Positions 1 through 7,972 of a stretch of 64,000 nt of DNA are shown here, in pieces. Position 1 is the first letter of the stretch. Each line of letters begins with the position of its first letter. Location: positions 310,001-374,000 of the forward strand of contig NZ_JXAL01000001.1 in NCBI RefSeq assembly GCF_000829465.1, in the 5' to 3' direction. The notes under the pieces are model-generated. The model ran no database searches. It worked only from the letters and a program-made list of their open reading frames with translations, and had not been told where the DNA came from. The DNA comes from Cohnella kolymensis (GTDB lineage Bacteria; Bacillota; Bacilli; Paenibacillales; Paenibacillaceae). The translations under genes and the position numbers were made by a program.

Positions 1-34
1 GAGGACAAGCGGAAGCGCAGCTCCGCCTGAATCA

Positions 35-166
35 AGTTGACCCACCTAACGACTGACGAGGTTAGCTGACGGGCTCGGGATAGATGGATCCCTATGGCCC
101 TTTCGGACCGACTCGCCCCTGAAATTTGGTTCCCCCGCTTTCCGGCTATACCGGAAATTAAGCCTT
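35..166 (-). promoter_or_regulatory. cyclic di-AMP (ydaO/yuaA) riboswitch
   Basis: Read on the minus strand, this stretch carries the hallmark blocks of the ydaO-yuaA class: GGGGGAACCAA at 126-136, a GGGGCGAGTC block, and CCCGAGCCCGTCAGCTAAC at 61-79. The class binds cyclic di-AMP and usually switches transcription off when the ligand is high. Its targets are potassium and osmolyte transporters and cell-wall hydrolases. The regulated gene must lie beyond the left edge, because the riboswitch points that way. The blocks are seen directly; ligand and mode of action are family knowledge. Confidence 0.9.
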
Positions 167-293
167 AAGATTAATACAAAGTATAGCAAGCAAGTTATTT
201 AGTACCATTATTAATAGCAACTATAACAAAATAACGAATATCTGACAACTTTAAAATTTTAATAAGGTTGTTTGTAAATAATTGTATTATAAA

Positions 294-728
294 TCATTTC
301 ATCTTTGCATAGTTCTTTACTGCGTTAATAATGGCCTCTGCATTCCACTCCACGATGATGTCAGCATTTTGTTTGACGATGAAGGAACTTCGGTCAGCCT
401 CGAATCGCTCAACGGCAATTAGCGGTTTATTCAACTCATCTTTACATGCGATCAACTCTTTATTGACCCATCGGCTGTATGTGGAGTAGACTCCGCATAT
501 CAGGATCACGGCGTCGCAAAACTTCATTTTGTTTTTAATTGCTTCATAAAGTTTTCTTTCATCCTTAGATTTATTTATAGGATGGTGACTGGAAAGTGAA
601 TTCCAAACATAGTCAAAATCATCCCTCGACCCCAACAAAGAGTCCAACTCTTTGTAAGCATTGTTATCGTTCCATGCATGACTTAAATATAAGTTGTAAC
701 GATAACTGAATTCTTTTGTTAAAGACAC
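294..728 (-). CDS. TIR-like DUF1863 (ThsB-type) protein
   Basis: A protein of 144 residues if begun at the GTG at 728, which has AAGGGG ten bases upstream; the reading frame stays open further upstream but there the residues do not look like the family. It shows the MTH538/DUF1863 TIR-like fold: a first strand NLYLSHAWND (residues 12-21), an acidic helix, CDAVILICG (71-79) and WVNKE (87-91), whose glutamate E91 sits where TIR NAD-processing enzymes have their catalytic residue. Such domains act in Thoeris defence (ThsB makes a cyclic ADP-ribose-type signal) but also occur alone. No ThsA partner is visible; the left neighbour is outside the window. Flanks are AT-rich compared with the rest of the window, which fits transfer. 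Fold is fairly sure; a defence role is inference. Confidence 0.72.
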   Translation of the reverse strand: MSLTKEFSYRYNLYLSHAWNDNNAYKELDSLLGSRDDFDYVWNSLSSHHPINKSKDERKLYEAIKNKMKFCDAVILICGVYSTYSRWVNKELIACKDELNKPLIAVERFEADRSSFIVKQNADIIVEWNAEAIINAVKNYAKMK

Positions 729-935
729 TTTTTCATAACCCCTTATCTTGACCAAAATAGACAGATGGAGCCCTTGTTGACAGGCTCCACCGGATAAAAA
801 ATTATTAATTTTTATTAGTATATCAGACTCGCACCTGACTAACAACCTAATATTATAATAAAATTGTTTGTATAAAAATGTATCTAAAATAAGAAAGCCG
901 CCAAGGGGACCCTTAGCAGCTCGAATAAATTATCG

Positions 936-1587
936 TTATGAACGTGCTTTGTTTATAAATTCTTGTGTTTTATCGAATACTTTCTCATCGCCCACAACAA
1001 CCAAGACATCATCTTCTCTTATGACAACATGTGGACCTGGAGAAATTGAAACGTTCGTTCCGCGACGCAGAGCGATGATGGTTGCTCCTGTGTTTTGCCA
1101 AAATTGAAGGTTACCAATCGTATTACCTATCACGTGTGATTGTGGTTTAATTTTTTAATTCAACAGGATTATATGGCCTCAGGTTCTGCAAACGGTCAGA
1201 TGCATCGATAATTTCTACCAACAGCGACTCAAAACGCCGGTCAATTGTTTGTTTTTCATGCAATAACATTTGCAAATCCTGTTTAAGGGAATAAACGGAT
1301 TTTAGATAATTGTTTTTGGTGATATATTCGTAGGCCTTACTACTAGATATGATTGTGATCTCTTTGCCTTGCGATACGGAGACAATTTTCTCTTCTTTAA
1401 GAAGTCCCATGGCTTTACGGATTGTTTCCGGAGAAACATGGTACTGTCCGGCTAACAAAGATCGTCCGGAAATCTTACTGTTAACAGGCATCTCTCCGCT
1501 TACGATTCTTTGGGCAATATCAAGTGCTATGGATTTATAGCCCGCCTTTTCCGCGTCTGACATTCGTTCATTCTTCCCCTTGTCCAT
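936..1587 (-). CDS. BusR-like GntR/RCK_C c-di-AMP-responsive regulator, frameshifted
   Basis: The N-terminal part (146 residues) is a GntR-type winged helix (about residues 18-85) followed by a helical segment with coiled-coil character. In the next frame follow about 70 residues of an RCK_C/TrkA_C domain (GNTIGNLQFW, ATIIALRRG, DDVLVVVGDEKVF). This order is that of BusR, which binds cyclic di-AMP through RCK_C and represses osmolyte uptake. The two parts are separated by one base in a run of six T (A on the coding strand) at 1151-1156. Removing one restores VELKIKPQSHVIGNTIGN without a gap. It could be a sequence error, transcript slippage or a real inactivation. The nearby c-di-AMP riboswitch supports a shared signal. 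Confidence 0.75.
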
Positions 1588-1760
1588 TGAATTCGCGTTA
1601 TTTCAAGACAAGCATACGCCTTTCAATTCAGGAAGTAAATCGAAACTGAGCGACTTTAAGTTATAGAAATATGAAAATTACGCGCGCTGTGTATGTAACG
1701 GTTATAATTGAGACAAAAACTGATTTCTTGTCCTCCGACAATGTTTGATTAATAGGAAAA

Positions 1761-1797
1761 AAAAAGCAATCTGGATATGACCTCCAGATTGCTTTTT
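1761..1797 (-). terminator. Rho-independent terminator after the coiled-coil gene
   Basis: A perfect 15-bp stem (1761-1775 with 1783-1797) lies just after the stop of the gene at 1810-2325. On the minus strand the stem is followed by a run of T. Confidence 0.85.
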
Positions 1798-1809
1798 GAC
1801 GTCTGACGA

Positions 1810-2325
1810 TTATATTTTAGCTTGAAGAGCTTGTTGTAGAGTTTGTTGAAGCGAAAGAACGGACTGTTTTGCCTGAATGATTTGTCCCTTCAAGGAAACA
1901 ATTTGTTCCAGGGCAGCAACGCCCACTTCTGTCTGACCGGCTTTTTTGGCTTCCTTCAACTGCAGCCATTGCGCTTGTTTTTGAGCACGAAGCGATTCGA
2001 TCGAGGCATGGATTGTTTTCATTTGCTGGGCAAGATCACGAAGTGATGCCTTAATCGCTGCCTTTTGCTCCTTGGCTATCCCTTTACGCGCTGACTTGTT
2101 CGATACGTGAAGCGCCTTAATGTCTACCGCCAAAGACTTTTGCTGAGTTCTCAAGGATTCCAATTGCGTTTTAAGTACCGTTGTCTGCTCTGTCCAAGCC
2201 GAGTGCTGCGCCTTTTTCACAGAAACGTTGCTTGCGGACCCTGGCGATGCCGCAAAAACCGATTGTGCAGCAGTAACCGATAAAGCAACTCCCAATACTA
2301 CCGCGGCGACTTTCTTGTTGAACAT
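1810..2325 (-). CDS. Secreted coiled-coil protein of unknown function
   Basis: A protein of 171 residues. An AGGAGGG ribosome site lies nine bases before the ATG. The N-terminus is a classical Sec signal peptide: FNKKVAAVV, a hydrophobic core, and a likely cut after SVFA near residue 25. The rest is almost all helical, rich in Q, K, A and L, with heptad-like spacing from about residue 45 to 165 and no cysteines, so it probably forms an exported coiled coil. The family is not recognised. It sits just downstream of a two-component system in the same direction but has its own terminator, so it could be a target of that system. This link is inference. Confidence 0.7.
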   Translation of the reverse strand: MFNKKVAAVVLGVALSVTAAQSVFAASPGSASNVSVKKAQHSAWTEQTTVLKTQLESLRTQQKSLAVDIKALHVSNKSARKGIAKEQKAAIKASLRDLAQQMKTIHASIESLRAQKQAQWLQLKEAKKAGQTEVGVAALEQIVSLKGQIIQAKQSVLSLQQTLQQALQAKI

Positions 2326-2396
2326 GATATTTTCCCTCCTCTTAATATAGTGATCTTACATTTCTAAGTGTACAGGTTAAATGTATCAAAAGTTTG

Positions 2397-3802
2397 TCAT
2401 TTGCCTATGGGCGGCAGTTCAATTTGGATTTCTGTGCCCTTACCAAGTACCGAAAGCGCTCGAATCGTACCTCCATGTGCTTTAACGATTAATCGGGAGA
2501 TGGTAAGCCCAATACCTGATCCTTGGTAGATCGACTCGTCTCCGCTTTGTAAAACCGCTCAAAAAGATGAGGCAAATGGTCTTGAGATACTCCTTTCCCA
2601 TCATCTTTTACCATAATAATCACTTTGTCTTTCTCACGGCTTAACCGGATAACAACCCTAGTATCTTTGTCATTATGGTGAAGAGCATTACCGATTACAT
2701 TGATGAGCACTTGTTTTAATTTTTCGGGATCACCATTCACCCAAACCGGTTGTCGATCTCGGGTTTTGTGCATGAGAAGATGCATTCCTAATTGTTCTGC
2801 ATGCAACTGGTATTGCGCAATGGTCGATTCCACTAGCTCTATTAGATCTAACGGTTTGAAGTGATATTCAATTTGATGCTCCTCGAAGGCGGACAATTCC
2901 TGAAGATTATCAATCAATTTGCCTAACCTTATCGCTTCAACCAAGGAGAGATCGGCATATTCCTTCTGCTCTTCTTGCGAGATGATGCCATCCGACAACG
3001 CTTGCAAAGTCGCCCGAATGCTGGTTAAAGGCGTTCTTAACTCGTGTGAAAGTTCCGTAATCAGTTGTCTCCTTTGTACTTCAACCCGTTGGATCCGTTC
3101 CGCCATCCTATTGAATGAGGAGCCAAGGTTGGCTATTTCATCTTTCCCGGAAACTTTGACTCGGCTTGAGAAATTCCCGTCTGCGACCAACCCCGCTGCT
3201 TGGCTCATTTCTTTGATGGGCCTCACAAAGCGTCCTGTGGCAAACCATAGCAATAAGATGAATGGACCGGCGCTTATAAGCGCAACCAGCCAAATACTTT
3301 TTAGAACCGGCTTGGCTAATTGGTCAATATTAGTCATGGGGGTGTAGACGAAAGCAGCTGCAACGACTTCCCCTTCCGATTTCAAAGGAAAACCCACGAT
3401 CAGCATTTTTTCGTTGTCTTGTTGATGGAATTTCTTGATTCGCTCTATCCGATCGCCTTCACTTACGGAATTGATCCAGTCGCGGACATCCGGTCGTACT
3501 CCCACTTCCAAGAGATCTTTTCGCAAATATTTGACCGCTTGTCCCACAATGCTGATTTGGACCCCATACTCTTGTTCGATTCTCTTTAATGATCTCCGGA
3601 AGTCTGAAAACGGTATATCACCAAGTTGATATTGAATAAATTCATGTTCCACGGCTATGGCCCGATTGTTTAATTGATTAAGCCCTTGCCGGTAAAAATC
3701 TCTTTGCACCAACCAACTGATGACGGAGATTAGAATGAGGATTCCGGCGAACATTATGACAAGATAAGCGGCAACCCATTTGCGGAACATGGAGGTAAAC
3801 AT
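2397..3802 (-). CDS. Membrane sensor histidine kinase, frameshifted at the G2 box
   Basis: Start taken at the ATG at 3802, behind GAGGTG and overlapping the regulator stop (TGATG). Order: TM1 (about residues 10-30), an extracellular sensor of about 130 residues, TM2 (about 170-190), HAMP, then HisKA with the phospho-acceptor in ELSHELRTPLTS and an HATPase with the N box (NVIGNALHHN) and the G1 box (DDGKG). After RFYKAETSRSTK the frame breaks near 2521-2525. One lost A in the coding strand accounts for it. The next frame supplies GSGIGLTISRLIVKAHGG and a normal end at 2397. As written the kinase lacks its G2 box and last strands and would be inactive. It forms an operon with the response regulator. 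Confidence 0.85.
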
Positions 3803-4515
3803 CAAGGATTCACCTCAAATTTGTACCCGATGCCCCAAACCGTCGACAGACTCCAACCTTTGCCAGCTTTTAATTTTCGTCGGATCCGCTGTACATACAG
3901 GTCAACCACCCGATCCTCCCCATTGAAGTCCCAACCCCAAACATGGGATATCAAATCTTCCCTTGTAAAAACTTTACCTGGACGCTGCACAAAAAAGGCG
4001 AGAAGTTCAAATTCTCGACGGGTTATTGAAATACTTCTGCCATCTAAGAAAAGGGAGTAAGAAGCCGGTAACAAAGACAGGTTTCCGATCATAATTGCAT
4101 CATTTAAGGTCTCTTGTTGGTCAGTTGACCTAGAGGAAGCGGATACTAACTCCGATCGTCTTATCACCGACTCGATTCGTGCCAAGAGCTCATTAGGATC
4201 GAACGGTTTGACCAGGTAATCATCCGCCCCCATCTTAAGCCCTTGGACTCGTTCGTTTACTTCTCCTCTCGCTGTAAGCATAATGATTGGCGTTTGATTG
4301 CCCGATTCCCTCAACCCGCGACAAACGGCCAAACCATCTTTCCTTGGAAGCATCAGATCAAGCACCGCTAAATCATAAGCGTAATGCTCCATTTTTTCCG
4401 CTGCTTTTTCCCCGTCAAACGCCTCATCGACCTCATAACCGTTTTTAATCAAATACAGTTTCATTATTTTTACGATGGAAGGATCGTCATCCACAATTAG
4501 TATGTGCTTCGTTAT
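3802..4515 (-). CDS. OmpR/PhoB-family response regulator
   Basis: Receiver domain with the acidic pair DDD, phospho-site VLDLMLPRKDG, the T of MLTARGE and the K of DYLVKPF, followed by a winged helix with RREFELLAFF and the recognition part RVVDLYVQRIRRKL. The first usual start codon (GTG 4494) falls inside the first strand. In-frame codons upstream read ITKHILI, exactly the missing strand, and begin with ATA at 4513-4515 behind a GAAGGGA site. So either ATA is used or an ATG has been changed or misread. The kinase gene follows with overlapping stop and start. Signal and targets are unknown. Confidence 0.88.
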   Translation of the reverse strand: MTKHILIVDDDPSIVKIMKLYLIKNGYEVDEAFDGEKAAEKMEHYAYDLAVLDLMLPRKDGLAVCRGLRESGNQTPIIMLTARGEVNERVQGLKMGADDYLVKPFDPNELLARIESVIRRSELVSASSRSTDQQETLNDAIMIGNLSLLPASYSLFLDGRSISITRREFELLAFFVQRPGKVFTREDLISHVWGWDFNGEDRVVDLYVQRIRRKLKAGKGWSLSTVWGIGYKFEVNP

Positions 4516-4671
4516 TTTTGCCGCTTCCCTTCGGACATGTCTTATGTATTGATTATAAAAGAAATCACAGCCCTCCTGCCATCAACAATGATGTTAACTT
4601 AGATCGTCCGTGACGTCTGCTTCGCTTTATTCCTGAGTAAAAGAGCAACCATCAACCATTGCGACATTAAA

Positions 4672-4697
4672 CAAAAAAAGCTTGATTTCTCAAGCTT
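4672..4697 (-). terminator. Rho-independent terminator
   Basis: An 8-bp stem AAGCTTGA/TCAAGCTT (4678-4685 with 4690-4697), followed on the minus strand by seven T. It lies about 90 bases beyond the DUF302 stop and would end the left half of the sulfur cluster. Confidence 0.7.
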
Positions 4698-4783
4698 CCG
4701 CGCGTCGAATTATCTCCCCACTTTTGTGTCAGTGAATTCACACAAACTATAGTATCCCGCTAGTGCTATCATTAGCTAATGCA

Positions 4784-5167
4784 TCAACGGCTTTTCTCTA
4801 TGCAGGCGATCAACCGTTTCTCAATATCTTCGGCGATATCCATCAAGTTTTCGTTCTCAAGCAGCCCGATTAGTGCGGTTGGTTTCGGAAGACCTATTTT
4901 GGTGCCGCCATTTTCAGCGAAGACGACAATTTTGCAAGGCAGGAAATAACCGACGAGCGAATTCTCGGTAAGGACCCGTTTGGCTTCTACCGGATTACAC
5001 ACTTCCAGAATGTGATACTTCTCATGAAAGTCCACTCCCTTTTCCTCCAGCTTTTCTTGTAAATTAAGGTGCCAGAGGACGCCAAACTTCTTTTCCTTCA
5101 GATTTTCTTGCAAATCGGCAATGGCCTGCTCCGGTGATTTGGCCGTCTCCACTGTATAGTGAAACAC
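4784..5167 (-). CDS. DUF302-family protein
   Basis: A protein of 127 residues. The GTG at 5167 is preferred to the one at 5188 because AAGGAGAG sits nine bases before it and the upstream codons overlap that site. It matches the DUF302 (TT1751-like) fold: VFHYTVET at the start, a helix SPEQAIADLQENLKEK, then FGVLWHLNLQEKLEEKG, ILEVCNPVEAKRVL and LPCKIVVFAENGGTKIGLPKP. Members often sit beside sulfur or heavy-metal genes; the biochemical role is unknown. Here it is the last gene of a run of rhodanese, CstR and TauE genes on the same strand, consistent with a reactive-sulfur response. Confidence 0.8.
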   Translation of the reverse strand: MFHYTVETAKSPEQAIADLQENLKEKKFGVLWHLNLQEKLEEKGVDFHEKYHILEVCNPVEAKRVLTENSLVGYFLPCKIVVFAENGGTKIGLPKPTALIGLLENENLMDIAEDIEKRLIACIEKSR

Positions 5168-5192
5168 GTGAGCTCTCTCCTTCCGCACAGCT

Positions 5193-5766
5193 TATTTTTC
5201 AACCATCATGGTATAGTGTGAGTCAGTCGGATGCTCCAGCCAAAGCAGCTTAAAGTCGAGCTCTAGCATAGCGTTCTTCATTGATTCGGCATCGATACGA
5301 TGATGAAGAGGGGCCCTTGCCTCGACTCTTTCTTTTCCCACTCTACACACAAGCAACGTCCTCCGCTGCGTAATAGCCGAAAGATTTCTCGAAGCGCCTG
5401 TTGTTATGGTTCGGTTTCATGCAGCACTAGAGAGGCAACAACCCGGTCGATCGTGGCATCCTCCATCGGGATTTGCTCAAGTGTACCTTCAACATACCGG
5501 ATATTCTCCATACCTTTTTCTTCAGCCTTGTTTTTAATCGTTTCGAGCATTTTCGGTTCCACATCAAGAGCATAGACGGTTCCATCAGTTATTTGGGCTA
5601 TCGGCAGTGTGAAATAACCTGTACCGGCTCCCAAATCCAACACCGCCACCTCTCCTTTTACACCAAGTTTGGCAATCAGGGGTTCGGGCGGGAGCATCGC
5701 TCTTCTTTCCGGGTTGTCCAATTTGGCCAAATGCTCGGGATTGAATCTTCGCTCGTGCTCCTGCAT
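5193..5766 (-). pseudogene. Class I SAM-dependent methyltransferase, broken
   Basis: The start is the ATG at 5766 behind GAGGTG. The first 120 residues hold motif I (VLDLGAGTGYFTLPIA), ALDVEPKML and VASLVLHE of a UbiE/Methyltransf_11 enzyme. Then a TAA stop stands at 5404-5406, after which the same frame goes on sensibly (QALREIFRLLRSGGRCLCVEWEKK). A second break near 5310-5316, in GGGGCCC, must be crossed to reach the normal end (LELDFKLLWLEHP and a stop at 5193). One stop plus one shift points to a decayed gene, although read errors are possible. It lies in the sulfur cluster. The substrate is not known. Confidence 0.7.
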
Positions 5767-5808
5767 GATACACTTCACCTCATTGCACTTTGATTTGTTG
5801 CGGTATCC

Positions 5809-6195
5809 TCACTTGGATATGTTACCCTGCCATGCTCCAATTCCACCCTGCAAATGGGCAAGATTCTTAAAACCGCTTTTGAGCAGGAGACGTGCTGCGG
5901 TTTTGCTTTTCATGCCGCTTCGGCAATAAAGCATCAGGCGTTTATCTTTGGGGATTTCCGAGATCCGGCCGTTTAATTGGCTTAATGGGATGTTCCTGGC
6001 ACCGGGAATATAGCCCCCTTGAAACTCAGACGGTTCCCGGACATCCACGAGAAAAACATTCTTTCCGGTTTGAAACTCGCTTTGAAATTCGTAGGGTTTT
6101 AAATTTTTTAAACCCTTGATCGGCCGAAATCGACTGTACAGAAACCAAGTAATAATCACAACAAAAGCAATATTGATTAGAGTATTGATGCTCAT
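5809..6195 (-). CDS. Membrane-anchored single-domain rhodanese
   Basis: A protein of 128 residues from the ATG at 6195, which has GGGAGAG close upstream and shares ATGA with the stop of the preceding rhodanese remnant. There is one N-terminal membrane segment (about residues 4-20), then a rhodanese domain with VFLVDVREPSEFQGGYIPGA and the active-site loop CRSGMKS, whose cysteine carries persulfide. The domain is on the cytoplasmic side if the basic patch after the helix follows the positive-inside rule. It resembles the YqhL/YtwF type. A role in moving sulfane sulfur within this CstR-linked cluster is inference from context. Confidence 0.88.
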   Translation of the reverse strand: MSINTLINIAFVVIITWFLYSRFRPIKGLKNLKPYEFQSEFQTGKNVFLVDVREPSEFQGGYIPGARNIPLSQLNGRISEIPKDKRLMLYCRSGMKSKTAARLLLKSGFKNLAHLQGGIGAWQGNISK

Positions 6196-6432
6196 CCATT
6201 TCTCTCCCATGCGTTCATTCCGCCTGTCATGTTCACCACATTAAAACCTTTCTCGCTGAGAAATTCGCATGCCAGCGAACTGCGATTACCGCTCCGTCAG
6301 ACCATAATGATTTCTCGCTTGGAATCCAGTTCGTCCAATCGCTGAAAAAGCTGTCCCAGCGGGATATGCTTGGCAGCGGGAATGTGCCCGCCAGCCCACT
6401 CCTGAGGTTCGCTGCTCGCCGTTTGCGTCAAA
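6192..6432 (-). pseudogene. Rhodanese remnant with UGA at the catalytic cysteine
   Basis: The reading continues from EPQEWAGGHIPAAKHIPLGQ to REIIMV, then TGA at 6297-6299, then RSGNRSSLACEFLSEKGF and NMTGGMNAWERNG with a stop at 6192. Rhodaneses have V-C-R-S-G-N-R-S here, so the TGA replaces exactly the catalytic cysteine. The front of the domain (the LIDVR strand and what precedes it) is missing and runs into the end of cstR. A truncated, inactivated gene is the simplest reading. Selenocysteine is possible in principle, but no convincing hairpin follows and the truncation argues against it. Confidence 0.65.
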
Positions 6433-6438
6433 CTTGTA

Positions 6439-6705
6439 TCAGCGGCTTTTAACCAATAATTGAATGGCTTCTTGGACAAGTTTTTCCGTATCTCCACCTG
6501 CTGATTGCTCTTCCAAAATACATTGCTGTAAATTTTCTGCGACGATTTGTGCCAATGCCTTATCTGCTGCATTTCGAACCGCTGACAGTTGACTCACCAC
6601 ATCTTTACAGGGTTTTTCCTCGTCCATCAGTCTAAGAACTCCCCGAATCTGTCCCTCTATTCTTCGCAAACGTGTCTTCATCTCGTCGGTATAGTGGTAT
6701 GCCAT
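6439..6705 (-). CDS. cstR: CstR-type persulfide-sensing repressor (CsoR family)
   Basis: A protein of 88 residues from the ATG at 6705 behind GGGAGG. It has the all-helical CsoR/RcnR fold (MKTRLRRIEGQIRGVLRLM). Cysteines are C33 (EKPCKD) and C62 (NLQQC). The 29-residue spacing matches the two sensing cysteines of CstR. The copper-ligand histidine of true CsoR is replaced by N58, so copper sensing is unlikely. CstR derepresses sulfide-detoxification genes when its cysteines form polysulfide links. Neighbours (rhodaneses, TauE, persulfide dioxygenase, TusA, DsrE) agree. A likely operator lies in its own promoter. Confidence 0.87.
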   Translation of the reverse strand: MAYHYTDEMKTRLRRIEGQIRGVLRLMDEEKPCKDVVSQLSAVRNAADKALAQIVAENLQQCILEEQSAGGDTEKLVQEAIQLLVKSR

Positions 6706-6730
6706 TATGGCAACCTCCCATTCATTTAAA

Positions 6731-6756
6731 CTCATACGTGTATGGGTATATTATAC
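6731..6756 (-). promoter_or_regulatory. cstR promoter with a CstR-like operator half site
   Basis: On the minus strand a TATAAT box (6750-6755) runs straight into TATACCCATA. The same TATACCC half is one arm of the full palindrome at 10193-10210. Overlap with the -10 box suggests autorepression. The other arm is degenerate (CATACG), so this is weaker than the palindrome. Confidence 0.5.
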
Positions 6757-6833
6757 AATGCAACTGTGTATTTAAACAGGTTTACCGCGCTTAAACAGCG
6801 TTCTTTTTTCAACTTTGCCGTATTACGATCGAA

Positions 6834-7620
6834 TCATAAAATCGAAGACCATACCTTTATCGCAGTCAATGCAATCAGCAATACCAAGGCATACCGCAGC
6901 ACGCTGAGATTCATTTTTGCACTAACCTTGGATCCAAGAGGAGCTCCCAACAATGCCCCCAACACCGTAAAAAAAATCGGAACATAGGGGATATCCCGGC
7001 CGCAAGCTTACCCATGACACCGCCTATGGCAGATATGAATACGATGGCTAGTGAAGATGCGATTGTCACCCGTGTTGGAATTTTTAATACTGTCAACATA
7101 ATGGGTATCAAAATAAATGCCCCGCCGGCGCCAACCACACCCGCTACCAAACCGACGACGAAAGCAGATATGACGGCAATCCATTTATTGAACGTGAGGT
7201 CTCCAAAGCATTGCGCTTCTGTCCCTCTGTTTGGGATCAACATCAAAACGACAGCGATAATCGCCAACACGCCATAGGAGATGTTAATGACGTTGCCGTG
7301 CAAATAACCGGATCCGAGTCCGCCGATCAAACTACCAAACAAAATGCTCGTTCCCATATAAGTGACCAACGCCTTGTTCACAAGCCCCATGCTTTTACCC
7401 TTTATCCGATAAGACAGTACACCGGCCAGCGATGAAAAAAGTACTTGAAACATGCTGATTTCAGCCACGTCGTGTGCTGTGAACGGAGTAAACCTGAAAG
7501 CAGGTGGAACAAAAAGGAGCAGAGGATAGTTGATGATGCTCCGCCTATACCCAATAATCCCGACAGGAAGGATCCGACAAACCCCACGACCACCATGACA
7601 ATAAAATATAGGATATCCAT
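6834..7620 (-). CDS. TauE/SafE-family sulfite or organosulfonate exporter, two frameshifts
   Basis: Start ATG at 7620 behind AAGGAGGG. Read across two shifts it gives an ordinary multi-span TauE/SafE (DUF81) permease: GFVGSFLSGLLGIGG, then (shift near 7538-7541) SIINYPLLLFVP, FTAHDVAEISMFQVLF, later VGLVAGVVGAGGAFILIPIM and GGVMGKLAAG, then (shift near 6995, one G short in the coding strand) IPYVPIFFTVLGALLGAPLG and a stop at 6834. Both lesions are single-base losses. Family members move sulfite, thiosulfate or similar anions out of, or into, the cell, fitting the cluster. As written it could not make a full transporter. Confidence 0.8.
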
Positions 7621-7695
7621 AAATCCCTCCTTGTTAAAGCAATGAGATGTGGGTATAATAAATCCTAGTAAGTTAATCGGAGATAGGTGATATTC

Positions 7696-7860
7696 ATGTT
7701 CGGCGTGATAAAAAAGTTATTAGAAGATAAGTGTCCTACCTGTCATGGACCCTTATCGGCTACTAACGATACGCTGTGCTGCATAAAAATTTGTCCTCGA
7801 GGACATTATAGAGAAGAAAGCTACTGTTCACTAGGGGTTAGAATTGTATACAACCGATGA
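7696..7860 (+). CDS. Small zinc-ribbon-like protein (54 aa)
   Basis: A 54-residue ORF with ATG at 7696, a GGAG/AGGTGA ribosome site directly upstream and a TATAAT box at 7654-7659. It contains CPTCH (13-17), a CC pair (28-29), a CPRGH motif (33-37) and a late cysteine, so it has the cysteine pattern of a small zinc ribbon, ending in GVRIVYNR. Similar short cysteine-rich proteins of unknown role are common in Bacillales. A terminator begins six bases after the stop, which supports a real gene. It is transcribed divergently from the TauE gene and may share its promoter region. Function unknown. Confidence 0.7.
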   Translation: MFGVIKKLLEDKCPTCHGPLSATNDTLCCIKICPRGHYREESYCSLGVRIVYNR

Positions 7861-7865
7861 AATAG

Positions 7866-7899
7866 GCGAACACGATAATGATATCGTGTTCGCTTTTTC
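7866..7899 (+). terminator. Rho-independent terminator
   Basis: A perfect 11-bp stem GCGAACACGAT/ATCGTGTTCGC (7866-7876 with 7883-7893), followed by TTTTT. It ends the small zinc-ribbon gene. Confidence 0.9.
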
Positions 7900-7972
7900 A
7901 TGATTCTTCATACTTGATTAATTCGTGCTTCGTTTGCTTCACCCCAAGCTTGAAAGTCGTTGACCGAGCCTT

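Noticed and set aside
868..1107. Plus-strand frame of 79 codons opposite the RCK_C part
   Set aside because: Low-complexity Ser/Thr composition; the minus strand carries a clear RCK_C domain.
294..1587. Complete Thoeris defence system
   Set aside because: Only the TIR-like part is present; the next gene is a transcription regulator, not a ThsA (SIR2 or membrane effector).
6192..6432. Selenoprotein annotation
   Set aside because: Front half of the domain is missing and no convincing selenocysteine hairpin follows the TGA; kept only as a finding.
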